A stretch of DNA of 47,326 nt, taken from contig NZ_BAGK01000182.1 of assembly GCF_000308795.1 (NCBI RefSeq), positions 1 through 47,326 of the forward strand, read 5' to 3'. The notes beneath the pieces were generated by a model. That model searched no databases, was not told the origin of the DNA, and was given only the letters and a program-made list of their open reading frames with translations. Positions 17,803 through 26,568 of the stretch are shown here, one piece after another; within the stretch, counting starts at the first letter, position 1; each line of letters begins with the position of its first letter. A program made the position numbers and the translations under genes. The DNA is from Nocardia thailandica NBRC 100428. GTDB taxonomy: Bacteria; Actinomycetota; Actinomycetes; Mycobacteriales; Mycobacteriaceae.

Positions 17803-20800
17803 GTGAGATTCCTGCCGCCGACCGCCGCTCAGCTCGTCTGTCACGACTTCGTGAGCGCCGAGGGCGCGTGGCCACCGGCCACGCGCGCCCACGTCGCCTT
17901 CACCCTCGACACCCCGATCGACCGGGACCGGCTGGCCGACGCGGTCCGGCAGGTGGTCGACGCCCACGATGCCCTGCGCACCACCCTCGAGCACCGCGAC
18001 GGGGCGCTGGTGCAGGTGGTCCGGGAACCGGCCGAGATCACCGGCTCCCCGTGCGGGACGGTGGACTGGGACGGCACCGCCGCGGGCGTTCGCCGGATCG
18101 TCGACGCGGCCGACGTGCGGAACGGCCCGGGCGCGGGACCCGCGCGGGTGCTCACCGGGGCCGCAGGCGGACGCAGCCTCGTGGTCGCCGTGTTCGATCA
18201 CGTCTGCGTCGACGGCCTGTCGGCGGAACTGGTCGCCGAGCAGATCCGCGCCGCCTACGACGGCACGCCGCCCCCGATGGCGTTGTCCTACACCGACTAT
18301 CACGCCCGGATCCTCGACGACGCCTCGCCCGCGGCGCACGCCGCCTGGGACACGGTCCTCGCCCGGTCGCGGCCGGCCGTTCCCGCCTGGATGCTCGCCG
18401 CGAGGGCGGCCGCGCCACGGGCGCGCAGGGGCGTGCACCGCTGGTCCTTCGACCCCGACAGCGTCGCGCTGCTCACCGCGGCCGCCCGGCGCCAACGGGC
18501 CAGCCCGTTCGAGATCGTCGCCGCGGCGGTGGCGGTGTACTTCCGCAGGCCCGACGGCGCCCCGGCGGCGCTCGGCGTCGTGCACGGCGGGCGGCACCGG
18601 CCCGGCGGCGCGGGCGTGGTCGGCCTGGTCCGCGGGTTCGTGCTGCACGAGGGCGTGGTCGAAGCGGGTGCCACGATCGCCGACGCGGTCGCCGCCCGGC
18701 GCGACGGGTTGCGCGGCGCGTTCACGGACCTGACCCGGCTGCCGTGGGAGGAGGTCTGCCTGCGCGCAGGCCGGCCCGCCGGCCTGCGCGCGGGCGCCCC
18801 CGGCGCCTGGGAGGTGGAGCTCAACGTCGGGTTCACCGCGCAGGAGGCGGGACGGATGGCCGGCGTCGCCGCGCGCTCGCTGGACGCGGCGCCACCGGGC
18901 GAGCAGTGGGCCGAGAACGGCGGTCCCCTCGTGGCGCTCACGTTCCGGCTCGGGCCCGAGGCGGTGACCGGCAACGTCCGATACACCCATCCGCCCGTGG
19001 ACCACGAACTCGCCGCGGCCCTGGCCCGTGAGCTCGAGGCCACCGTCCGCCTCATCGGGACCGCGCCGCAGACCCCGGCCGAGGCCGCGCCCGCGTTCCA
19101 CGAACTGGCCGGCGCCCTCGCGCCGGCGGCGGACACCGACCTCCTGCACGTGCTGTTCGGGCGCGCCGCGGACCGCGCCCCGGACGCGGTCGCGCTGATC
19201 AGCGGCGAATCCACCCTCACCTACGCGCAGCTCGACGCGCGCGCCCGCGCCCTGTCCCGCCGCCTGCGCGCTCGCGGCGCCGGGCCGGAGACCGCGGTCG
19301 CGGTCCGGCTGGGCCGGTCGATCGATCTGGTCGTGGCGATGCTCGGGGTGCTCATGGCCGGCGCGGTCTACGTACCGATCGAACCCGACACGCCCGGTCC
19401 GCGCTGCCGCGCCATGCTGCACCGCGCCGGGGCGCGAATCCTGGTGACCCGCGACGATATCCACGACCCCGCGATCACCGGCCCGCTGCCCGCCGTCCTC
19501 GACACCGGCGACCCCGGCGCGGCCGTCGGTGACGAGGCGGCCGGGGTGCGACCGGACGGCCTCGCCTACATCACGTTCACCTCGGGGTCGACCGGTGAGC
19601 CCAAGGCCGTCGGCACCACCCATGCCTCGGCGGTGCGCTACCTGCGCCACCTGGCCGCGTCCGGATACCTGCGCGCCGGCGACACCGCGCTGCAACTGGC
19701 CACGCCGTCGTTCGACGCCTCGATCCGCGACCTGCTCGGCCCACTCACGGTGGGTGCGCGCGTGGTCCTGCTCGCCGACCGGTCGGCCACCGATCCCGCC
19801 GTGTGGCACGCGATGATCGCGCGGCACCGGGTGACGGTGGTGCCCGCGCTGGCACCGGCCACGCTGCGCCTGCTCTGCGACACACACCCGGGCCCGGCGC
19901 CCGGCACGCTGCGCCTGCTCATGGTCAGCGGCGAGGCGCTGCCCGCGACGACGGTGCGCCGGGCGCGCGACAGCCTCGGCGCGGCGGTCGACCTCGTGAA
20001 CCACTACGGGCCCACCGAAGCCACGATGACCTCGACCTTCCATCACGTGCGCGAAGCCGCGCCGGACCCGGTCCCGATCGGTCGGCCCCCGGTGTGGGGG
20101 CGCATCCGGCTGCTCGACGACGCCCTCGTCCCCGTCGCCCCCGGCACGGTGGGCGAGATCTACATCGGCGGCCCCGGCGTCGCCCGCGGCTACGTCGGCG
20201 ATCCGGGGCGTTCGGCCACCCGGTTCCTGCCGGATCCCTCCGGCGCGCCCGGCGCCCGCATGTACCGCACCGGGGATCGCGGCCGATTCGACGCGCAAGG
20301 AATCCTGTGGTTCCACGGCCGGGTCGACGCTCAGCTCAACCTCAACGGCACGCGGGTCGAACCCGGCGAGATCGAGGCGGCGCTGCGGACGCATCGATCG
20401 GTCCGCGAGGCGGCCGTCGGCACGATACCCGGCACCACCGGCGGCAGCGTGCTCGTCGGCTACGTCGCCGCGCACGCCGGGCACACGCTCGAGCCCGCCG
20501 AGCTGCGCGCGTTCACCGCCTCGCTGCTGCCCGATCCTCTGGTGCCGCGGGCGTTCCGGCTCGTGGCCGCCCTGCCCCGCACCGCGCGGGGCAAGGTGGA
20601 CCGCGCCGCCCTGGCCGCGCACCGCACCGCCGCGCGGCCGGCCGACCGGCCGCCGCGCACCGAGGACGAGGCCCGCATGCTGGCGCTGTGGCGGGAGGCG
20701 CTGCGCCGCCCCGGATTCGGCGTCCACGACGACCTGTTCGAGGCGGGCGCGGACTCGATCCTGGTGCTGTCGCTGGTGGCGCGGATCCGCCGCGCCTTCG

Positions 20801-23800
20801 GCAGGGCACCCGAACCCGCCGACATCTTCCGGACCCCGACGGTCGCGGAGGTCACCGCCCTCCTCCCGCCCCCGGGGCCGCGCGCCCCTGGCCCCGTCCC
20901 GCCGGCACGGCCGGAAGACGCGGGCCCGGCCCCGCTGTGCCCGGCCCAGCAGCGCCTGTGGTTCTTCGAGCAACTGCTGCCCGGCACGGCCCTGAACACC
21001 ATCACCAGCGCGTTCCTGGTCGAGGGCCGTCTCGATCACGCCGCGCTCGCCGCCGCCACCGGCGACGTGATCGCCCACCACGACGCGCTGCGCTCCACCT
21101 TCGACGACGATGGTGGCACGCCGGTCCGGCTACCCGGCGGCGTCGATCCGACGGCGTTCGACGTCGTCCCCGTCGACGGTGACCTCGCCGCGGCGATGAA
21201 CACGGTGGCCGCGCGACCGCTGGACCACCGCCGCGGCCCCGTGCTGCGGGTCACCGCGTTCGCCGGGCCTTCGGGCGGCGGGCTGCTGGTGCGGGTGCAC
21301 CACCTCGTCGCCGACGCGGGCTCGCTCGAGATGATCCTGGACGACCTCGCCGCCGCCTACCGTGCCCGCCGCGCGGGCGCGGCGCCCACCCTTCCCCCCA
21401 CCACGCACTCCTACGCCGACTACGTCCGCTGGCAGTCCGAACGGCTCGCCGGCGCGCCGCTGGACCGCGAACTCGCCTTCTGGCGAACCGAACTCGCGGA
21501 CGCCCCGTCCTTGCTCGCGCTCCCCACCGACCGCGACCGTCCCGCGGTGCAGCGCCACCGCGGCGCCGTGCACCATCGCCCGATACCCGCGGACCTCGCC
21601 GAGGCGGCGACCGCGCTCGGCCGGGCGGGCGGGGCCAGCCCGTTCATGGTGCTCGCGGCCGTGTGGGCCGCGCTGCTGAGCCGCTGGACCGGCCAGGACG
21701 ACCTCGTGGTCGGCGTCCCCGTCAGCGGACGCGCCGAGCCCGAATTCGACCGTGTGGTCGGCCTTTTCGTCAACGTGCTGCCCGTGCGGGTGCCGCTGCG
21801 CGGCGCGCCGTCCACCCGCGCGGTGCTCGCCCGCCTGCGCGCGGCGCTGTTCCGCGCCATCGACCACGGCGACCTGCCCTTCGAGCAGCTGGTCGACCAC
21901 CTGCGTCCGCAGCGCAGCCTCGCCCACGGCCCGGTCTTCCAGACCCTGGCCGACACCCAGCGCACCCCGGCCCTCGACCTGCCCGGCGCGCGGCTCACCC
22001 CGACCGTGGTCGACACCGGTGGCTGCTGGTTCGACCTGTCGATCTCCTTCCTGCGCCGCGACACCGGGCTCACCGCACTGCTCACCTACGACACCGACCT
22101 GTTCGACGAGGACACCGTCGCCCGCCTCGCCGCCGCCTTCGTCCGGCTGCTGGCCGCCGCGACCGCCGCGCCCGACCACCCGATCGCCACCCTGCCCCTC
22201 CGATCGCCCGCGCCGCTCCCCCGCCGGTCGCCCACCCGGTATCCGGCGGTCGCGGACCGCATCGCGGAGAACATGCGCCGGTTTCCCGACCGCGTCGCGG
22301 TCACCGCGGCCGACCGGTCCGTCACCTACTGGGCGCTCGATCACGCGTCGGCCGGGATCGCGGCGCGGCTGCGGGAACGCGGCGCGGGCCCCGGGTCGCT
22401 CGTCGGGCTGTGCGCCGAGCGCGAGCCCGAGCTGGTGGCCGGGCTGCTCGGCATCCTCCGCGCCGGGGCGGCTTATCTCCCCCTGGATCCGACGCATCCG
22501 CCGGAGCGGCTGGGTCGCCTGCTCGCGGGCGCGCGCCCCGAGCTGCTGCTCGCGCAGCCGGCGCTCGTCGACCGGCTCGGTGACCGCGCGCCCCGCCTCG
22601 TGCCGCTGGACCCGATCGCGACCGCGAGCACGGCACCGGCCACGCCGTGGACACCGTGCCCGGCCCACGAACTGGCCTACGTCGTCCACACTTCCGGCTC
22701 GACGGGCGACCCCAAGGGCGTCGAGGTGACGCGGACCGGTCTCGCGCACCTACTCGGCGTCCTGGCCGAGCGGCTCGGCGTGACCGGCGCCGACACCCTG
22801 GTCGCGGTCACCACGGTGTCCTTCGACATCGCGGCGCTCGAGATGCTGCTCCCCTTGATCGTGGGGGCCCGGGTGGTAGTGGCCTCCTCCGCCGACGCGC
22901 GGGACCCGGCGCGCCTGCGGACCCTGCTGCGCGCCGCGCGCGCGACCGTGCTGCAGGCGACGCCGGTGACCTGGCAACTGCTCGCCGAGCAACCGGACCC
23001 GCCCCGGGTGCGCATCGGGCTGTGCGGCGGCGAGGCGCTGCCGCCGGCGCTGGCCGCGGGGCTGCGCCGCATGGCCGATTCGGCGTTCAACGTGTACGGA
23101 CCGACCGAGACCACGATCTGGTCCACCCTCGCGCCGGTCGGCGAGGACGACCACGTCCCCCTCGGCGACCCGCTCGGCGACACCGTCGTGCACGTCCTCG
23201 ACGCCCATCTGCAACCGGTGTTGCCGGGAGCCATCGGCGAGATCTACCTCGGCGGCCCCGGGGTGGCTCGCGGCTATCGCGGACAGCCCGGGCTCACCGC
23301 CACCCGCTTCCTGCCCGACCCGTTCGCGGGCGACGGCGCGGCACGGATGTACCGCACCGGCGACCTCGGCCGCCACCGCGACGGCCGACTGGACTATCTG
23401 GGCCGCACCGACCGCCAGATCAAACTCCGCGGGTTCCGCATCGAACCCGCCGAAACCGAGCGCGCCCTGCTCGACCACGCGCCCGTGCGGGCGGCCGTCG
23501 TCGCCGTGCGTCCCGACGCGAACGGCCTCGCCCAGCTGACCGCCTACCTCCTCGCCGACGACGAACTCGACATCGGCCGGCTACGCGCCTTCCTCGGCCG
23601 GCGGCTGCCGAACCACCTCGTCCCCACCGCGATCACGGTGCTGGAGTCCTTCCCGCTCACGGCCAACGGCAAGATCGACCAGCGGCGGCTACCCCGTCCG
23701 GCGACCGCGCGCCCGCGCCCGGCGACCCGGATCAGCCGCCCCGGCACCGGTACCGAGCGACGCCTGGCCCGCGTCTGGCAGGAGGTGCTCGGGCTGGAGG

Positions 23801-23982
23801 AGCTGGGCCTGGACGACGACTTTTTCGACCTGGGCGGACACAGCCTGAGCGCGATCCGGCTCATGGCGGCCACCGCCGAGGAGTTCGGTGTCCGGCTCGA
23901 GCTGCATTCCTTGTTCACCGAGCGCACCCCGCGCCGGATGGCGGCGCTGATCGAGCGGGTGTCATCGCCCGGGCGCGGGTGA
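17803..23982 (+). CDS. dimodular non-ribosomal peptide synthetase (C-A-T-C-A-T)
   Basis: This is a 2,059-residue protein starting at a GTG with GAGGGA seven bases before it. C1 carries DHVCVDG (about 131-137; first His replaced by Asp, catalytic second His kept). A1 has TSGSTGEPKA near 592 and carrier Ser985 in GADSI. C2 carries HHLVADA (1166). A2 has HTSGSTGDPKG near 1629 and carrier Ser2014 in GGHSL. Reading the ten specificity positions by eye, A2 gives D-I-L-Q-L-G-V-I-W-K, one change from the known glycine code. A1 gives about D-A-R-A-M-S-H-M-T-K, unassigned. The N-terminal C domain implies an acylated start or an upstream partner. There is no thioesterase, reductase or terminal C domain, so release must occur in trans. 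Confidence 0.95.
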   Translation: MRFLPPTAAQLVCHDFVSAEGAWPPATRAHVAFTLDTPIDRDRLADAVRQVVDAHDALRTTLEHRDGALVQVVREPAEITGSPCGTVDWDGTAAGVRRIVDAADVRNGPGAGPARVLTGAAGGRSLVVAVFDHVCVDGLSAELVAEQIRAAYDGTPPPMALSYTDYHARILDDASPAAHAAWDTVLARSRPAVPAWMLAARAAAPRARRGVHRWSFDPDSVALLTAAARRQRASPFEIVAAAVAVYFRRPDGAPAALGVVHGGRHRPGGAGVVGLVRGFVLHEGVVEAGATIADAVAARRDGLRGAFTDLTRLPWEEVCLRAGRPAGLRAGAPGAWEVELNVGFTAQEAGRMAGVAARSLDAAPPGEQWAENGGPLVALTFRLGPEAVTGNVRYTHPPVDHELAAALARELEATVRLIGTAPQTPAEAAPAFHELAGALAPAADTDLLHVLFGRAADRAPDAVALISGESTLTYAQLDARARALSRRLRARGAGPETAVAVRLGRSIDLVVAMLGVLMAGAVYVPIEPDTPGPRCRAMLHRAGARILVTRDDIHDPAITGPLPAVLDTGDPGAAVGDEAAGVRPDGLAYITFTSGSTGEPKAVGTTHASAVRYLRHLAASGYLRAGDTALQLATPSFDASIRDLLGPLTVGARVVLLADRSATDPAVWHAMIARHRVTVVPALAPATLRLLCDTHPGPAPGTLRLLMVSGEALPATTVRRARDSLGAAVDLVNHYGPTEATMTSTFHHVREAAPDPVPIGRPPVWGRIRLLDDALVPVAPGTVGEIYIGGPGVARGYVGDPGRSATRFLPDPSGAPGARMYRTGDRGRFDAQGILWFHGRVDAQLNLNGTRVEPGEIEAALRTHRSVREAAVGTIPGTTGGSVLVGYVAAHAGHTLEPAELRAFTASLLPDPLVPRAFRLVAALPRTARGKVDRAALAAHRTAARPADRPPRTEDEARMLALWREALRRPGFGVHDDLFEAGADSILVLSLVARIRRAFGRAPEPADIFRTPTVAEVTALLPPPGPRAPGPVPPARPEDAGPAPLCPAQQRLWFFEQLLPGTALNTITSAFLVEGRLDHAALAAATGDVIAHHDALRSTFDDDGGTPVRLPGGVDPTAFDVVPVDGDLAAAMNTVAARPLDHRRGPVLRVTAFAGPSGGGLLVRVHHLVADAGSLEMILDDLAAAYRARRAGAAPTLPPTTHSYADYVRWQSERLAGAPLDRELAFWRTELADAPSLLALPTDRDRPAVQRHRGAVHHRPIPADLAEAATALGRAGGASPFMVLAAVWAALLSRWTGQDDLVVGVPVSGRAEPEFDRVVGLFVNVLPVRVPLRGAPSTRAVLARLRAALFRAIDHGDLPFEQLVDHLRPQRSLAHGPVFQTLADTQRTPALDLPGARLTPTVVDTGGCWFDLSISFLRRDTGLTALLTYDTDLFDEDTVARLAAAFVRLLAAATAAPDHPIATLPLRSPAPLPRRSPTRYPAVADRIAENMRRFPDRVAVTAADRSVTYWALDHASAGIAARLRERGAGPGSLVGLCAEREPELVAGLLGILRAGAAYLPLDPTHPPERLGRLLAGARPELLLAQPALVDRLGDRAPRLVPLDPIATASTAPATPWTPCPAHELAYVVHTSGSTGDPKGVEVTRTGLAHLLGVLAERLGVTGADTLVAVTTVSFDIAALEMLLPLIVGARVVVASSADARDPARLRTLLRAARATVLQATPVTWQLLAEQPDPPRVRIGLCGGEALPPALAAGLRRMADSAFNVYGPTETTIWSTLAPVGEDDHVPLGDPLGDTVVHVLDAHLQPVLPGAIGEIYLGGPGVARGYRGQPGLTATRFLPDPFAGDGAARMYRTGDLGRHRDGRLDYLGRTDRQIKLRGFRIEPAETERALLDHAPVRAAVVAVRPDANGLAQLTAYLLADDELDIGRLRAFLGRRLPNHLVPTAITVLESFPLTANGKIDQRRLPRPATARPRPATRISRPGTGTERRLARVWQEVLGLEELGLDDDFFDLGGHSLSAIRLMAATAEEFGVRLELHSLFTERTPRRMAALIERVSSPGRG

Positions 23983-24954
23983 CCATCCCGGCGCGACGAG
24001 GCGGGTGAACGCGGCGGCGTCCACCGACCCGCCCGAGACCACCACCCCCACCGACGCGTTCGCGGCGCCGAAGCGCGGCGCCGCGGCCAGCGCCACCGCG
24101 CCCGACGGCTCGACCACGAGGTCGAGGCACCGCAGCGCCCACCCCATCGCCGCGCGGATCTCGTCCTCGGTCACGGTCACCACCGCGCCGAGAAGCCGGC
24201 GGTTGATGCGCCACGGCAGTTCGGCGGGCACGCGGTGGCGCAGCCCGTCGGCGATGGTGTCCGGCACGGTGGGCAGCGCGATGCGCCGTCCCGCCCGCAG
24301 CGACAACGTGGTGTCCGCGGCGGTCTCCGGCTCCACCCCGACGACGCGGACGTGCGCCGCGAGCTCGGCGACCGTGAGCGCCGTGCCCGCGGCCAGCCCG
24401 CCGCCACCGACCGGCACCAGCAGGACGGTGAGATCCGGTGCCTGCGCGAGGAATTCGAGCGCGACCGTGGCCGCGCCCGCCACGACGTCGCGGTGGTCGG
24501 CGGAGGGCACGACGGTCAGGCCGTGCGCGGCGGCCAGGTCGGCGGTGAGCCGGTCGCGATCCTCGCGGAGCGGGTCGTAGCCGACGATGCGGGCGCCGAG
24601 CGTCCGCGCCACTTCGATCTTGATCGCGGGCGCGTCCCGCGGCACGACGACGGTCACCGGAACCTGCCACAGACACCCTGCCAGCGCCAGCGCCTTCGCG
24701 TGATTGCCCGAGGACGCGCCGATCACCCCGCGCCCTCGCCTCTCCTCGGGCAGCGCAGCGACCGCGTTGTAGGCTCCGCGAAACTTGAACGACCCCGCCT
24801 GCTGCAGACTTTCGGCCTTGCACCACACCGGCGCTCCGCACACCGCGTCGAGGGTCCGATCCGCGCGGACCGGCGTCACCGTGGCCACCGACCGCAGCCG
24901 CTCCCGCGCCGCGTACACGTCCGCGATCCCCACGGGCAGGTTCGGCGTGACCAC
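23962..24954 (-). CDS. threonine dehydratase/serine racemase-family PLP enzyme
   Basis: This is a 330-residue fold-type II PLP enzyme with the PLP Lys57 in SFKFRGA, the SGNHAKALA substrate loop, and the VPVGGGGLAAG phosphate-binding glycine loop. There is no C-terminal ACT domain, so it resembles catabolic threonine/serine dehydratases, serine racemases or hydroxyaspartate dehydratases. The GTG at 24954 was chosen for a GAGG upstream and family length; the open frame extends further without a credible start. Its 3' end overlaps the NRPS 3' end by 21 bases in convergent orientation, so a role in supplying the NRPS is possible but unsupported. Confidence 0.87.
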   Translation of the reverse strand: MVTPNLPVGIADVYAARERLRSVATVTPVRADRTLDAVCGAPVWCKAESLQQAGSFKFRGAYNAVAALPEERRGRGVIGASSGNHAKALALAGCLWQVPVTVVVPRDAPAIKIEVARTLGARIVGYDPLREDRDRLTADLAAAHGLTVVPSADHRDVVAGAATVALEFLAQAPDLTVLLVPVGGGGLAAGTALTVAELAAHVRVVGVEPETAADTTLSLRAGRRIALPTVPDTIADGLRHRVPAELPWRINRRLLGAVVTVTEDEIRAAMGWALRCLDLVVEPSGAVALAAAPRFGAANASVGVVVSGGSVDAAAFTRLVAPGWSPAPGR

Positions 24955-25363
24955 CGGCGACGGCCTCAGCGCCGGGCCGTGTCGAGGAGTCGCTGCGACA
25001 TGTCCACCCCGGTCCGCACCACGAAAAGGGCACCACCACAAGGATATCGCCCACGAGCAGTCACAGACGCGGAACCACGCAGGCCCCCGCACGAGCCCAC
25101 TCCACCCACCGACCCGCGCCCACCGCACCGACCGGCGTGTCCGAAGCCGCAGCGCCGACCCCCTATAGCCCCTAAGGCCCTAACTAGCACCCCTAATCCG
25201 GCTCCGCCACCGTGACCCACACCCTCAACCGCCGTAGAGTTCCCCACAGCCGGCAACCAGCTCCATCGCACCGCCACACCACCATCGCGCGCGACTGCTA
25301 CACCCCACGACCACACCGCGACCCGAACATCCCGCGGACGTCGAGACCTGAGAGGTGAGAGCC
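24955..25363. other. gene-free stretch with CCCTAA repeats
   Basis: No convincing gene was found in these 409 bases. They hold a less GC-rich patch at about 25162-25199 with CTATAG and three copies of CCCTAA (25171-25176, 25179-25184, 25192-25197). It probably contains the promoters of the dehydratase gene and of the small genes starting at 25364. Confidence 0.4.
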
Positions 25364-25528
25364 ATGCCCGACCCGACGCACACCCCGCACCCCACCAGCA
25401 CCGCACTGCACCGCCTGGCCCGAGGACTACAACGCGGCCTCCCACCAGGATGGAACGTCGACCTCGCACCCCACACCGCGCGAAACGACGGACACCCGAC
25501 CCTGCTGCGCGTACACTTCGCCCACTGA
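25364..25528 (+). CDS. small hypothetical protein (54 aa)
   Basis: The ATG follows AGAGGTGAGA. The ORF gives a 54-residue basic protein rich in His, Pro and Thr at its N-terminus (PDPTHTPHPTST), then a probable amphipathic helix (LHRLARGLQRGL) and a short strand-like end. It resembles nothing I recognise. It is followed 13 bases later by the gene at 25542 and could be the first gene of a compact operon leading to the ribosome-recycling-factor-like gene. Confidence 0.5.
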   Translation: MPDPTHTPHPTSTALHRLARGLQRGLPPGWNVDLAPHTARNDGHPTLLRVHFAH

Positions 25529-25541
25529 GTCCGGCCCGCCC

Positions 25542-25823
25542 ATGCCCGACGCCCTCTCCCCCACACCACCGGCCCGCGACACCACGCCATCACCACCCGG
25601 CGACTTCGCCTGGAGAGTCCTCGACATCGTCGTCCCCGACACGATCCCGACACGCGAACTCGACCGCTACATCACCGCCGCGATCCGGACCCGCACCAAC
25701 TGCCCCCGAACCGCGCCCCTATGCCTGCGCTACGGCTACCCCGTACGCATCGACCCGACCCACACGAGATGGCAGGTCACCTACCGCACCGGCTCGACAC
25801 CAACCTCGTCGTCCACGGGGTGA
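25542..25823 (+). CDS. small conserved protein, paralogue of the protein encoded at 30588-30842
   Basis: This is a 93-residue protein with a proline-rich N-terminus of about 20 residues. It then aligns without gaps over about 55 residues to the protein encoded on the other strand at 30588-30842. Shared positions include VPD, LD-x-Y, CLRY, RI, RW, Y-x-T-x-S, roughly one third identical. The function is unknown. No ribosome site is seen, so coupling to the preceding ORF is likely. The two copies lie about 5 kb apart and bracket the ribosome-factor-like, immunity-like, sigma and lysin genes. Confidence 0.6.
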   Translation: MPDALSPTPPARDTTPSPPGDFAWRVLDIVVPDTIPTRELDRYITAAIRTRTNCPRTAPLCLRYGYPVRIDPTHTRWQVTYRTGSTPTSSSTG

Positions 25824-25826
25824 ATC

Positions 25827-25928
25827 ATGCGCTGGTGGGACCGAACCGGCTCCACGCCGCGCGCGAGGGCCGCGTCGGCGATGCTGCTGACGTCCTGGCA
25901 ACGAGACAAGGGAGCGGCCGTCGCATGA
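25827..25928 (+). CDS. possible 33-residue coupling ORF
   Basis: The ATG starts three bases after the stop of the 25542 gene, behind GGGGTGA. The ORF runs 33 codons and ends in an ATGA overlap with the start of the next gene. The peptide is basic and Trp-rich at the start (MRWWDRTG). It may be a real small protein or mainly a device coupling translation of the ribosome-recycling-factor-like gene to its neighbours. Confidence 0.4.
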   Translation: MRWWDRTGSTPRARAASAMLLTSWQRDKGAAVA

Positions 25929-26419
25929 TCGACGAGGTCCACAAGAACATCATCCTGCGAATTCACAGCATCTACAACGCATTCTGCGAAGCGTGCCGGT
26001 CCGTGTCCGGACCGGGCGACATCGGCTGCCGCACGGTCGACTGGCGCGGGTCACAGGTTCCGCTGCGCGAACTGGCCGAGGTCGACGACACCGGCAGCGC
26101 GATCTACGTGTTCGACGGCACGACCGTCGAATGCGTCCGCCGGGCTCTGGCCGAGGCGGGCCTGCGCACGCGAACCTCGGGAAAGATGATCATGGTCGGC
26201 CCGGCAAGGACGGACATCGACGGCCTGATCACGGCTATCGACGGCCTGGCCGAGAAAGCGCGTACCGAAATCGACGCCGTCGGGCGCGAGGCCGCGCGGA
26301 CGGCCGGCCGGCACGAACTGCGGCGCATCGAATGGGCCATCGAGGACCTGATCAGCACCACGGTCGACAGGATCGGCAAGGATGCGGAGCGGTGGAAGGG
26401 TCGGGTCGGCAACCCCTGA
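25925..26419 (+). CDS. divergent ribosome-recycling-factor-like protein
   Basis: This is a 164-residue protein that matches the RRF pattern along its length. It has an N-terminal MIDE and helix, then CRTVDWRGSQVPLRELAEVD, equivalent to the RRF domain II segment (I/V)DYYG-x-x-TPL-x-Q-x-A. IYVFDGTTVECVRRALAEAG corresponds to the IKPYE...IE-x-AI-x-x-SDLG stretch, then comes SGKMIMVG, then two long helices. It is about 20 residues shorter than the usual 185. In the long helix the RRF motif RNIRR(D/K)A is replaced by DAVGREA, losing Arg residues needed for recycling in Escherichia coli. It is therefore probably not the housekeeping factor. The start overlaps the 33-residue ORF (ATGA). Confidence 0.6.
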   Translation: MIDEVHKNIILRIHSIYNAFCEACRSVSGPGDIGCRTVDWRGSQVPLRELAEVDDTGSAIYVFDGTTVECVRRALAEAGLRTRTSGKMIMVGPARTDIDGLITAIDGLAEKARTEIDAVGREAARTAGRHELRRIEWAIEDLISTTVDRIGKDAERWKGRVGNP

Positions 26420-26442
26420 CCGCTGCTCTTCGGCACTGCGAT

Positions 26443-26519
26443 CGGTTGACCGATTCGCGTGCACCACGGTCCGTGCGAGCAACGCCCGCGTCGGGAACGA
26501 CGTCGACTACGGTTGACCG
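26443..26519. repeat. two copies of CGGTTGACCG upstream of the immunity-like gene
   Basis: The near-palindrome CGGT-TG-ACCG occurs at 26443-26452 and again at 26510-26519, 67 bases apart, in the 149-base gap before the gene at 26569. This is likely a regulator binding-site pair. Confidence 0.45.
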
Positions 26520-26568
26520 GGTCCCGGACGGTCCGCGGGCCCGCCACGACGAGAGGCCCTCGACAGCG

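Noticed and set aside
17605..21081. Very long minus-strand open frame opposite the STAND and NRPS genes.
   Set aside because: It is low-complexity Arg/Gly/Ala/Asp text produced by high GC at third positions opposite a real gene with clear domains.
23962..24954. Threonine-dehydratase-like enzyme as a precursor supplier for the NRPS.
   Set aside because: It is convergent with overlapping 3' ends and its own promoter region; nothing in the sequence ties it to the NRPS substrates.
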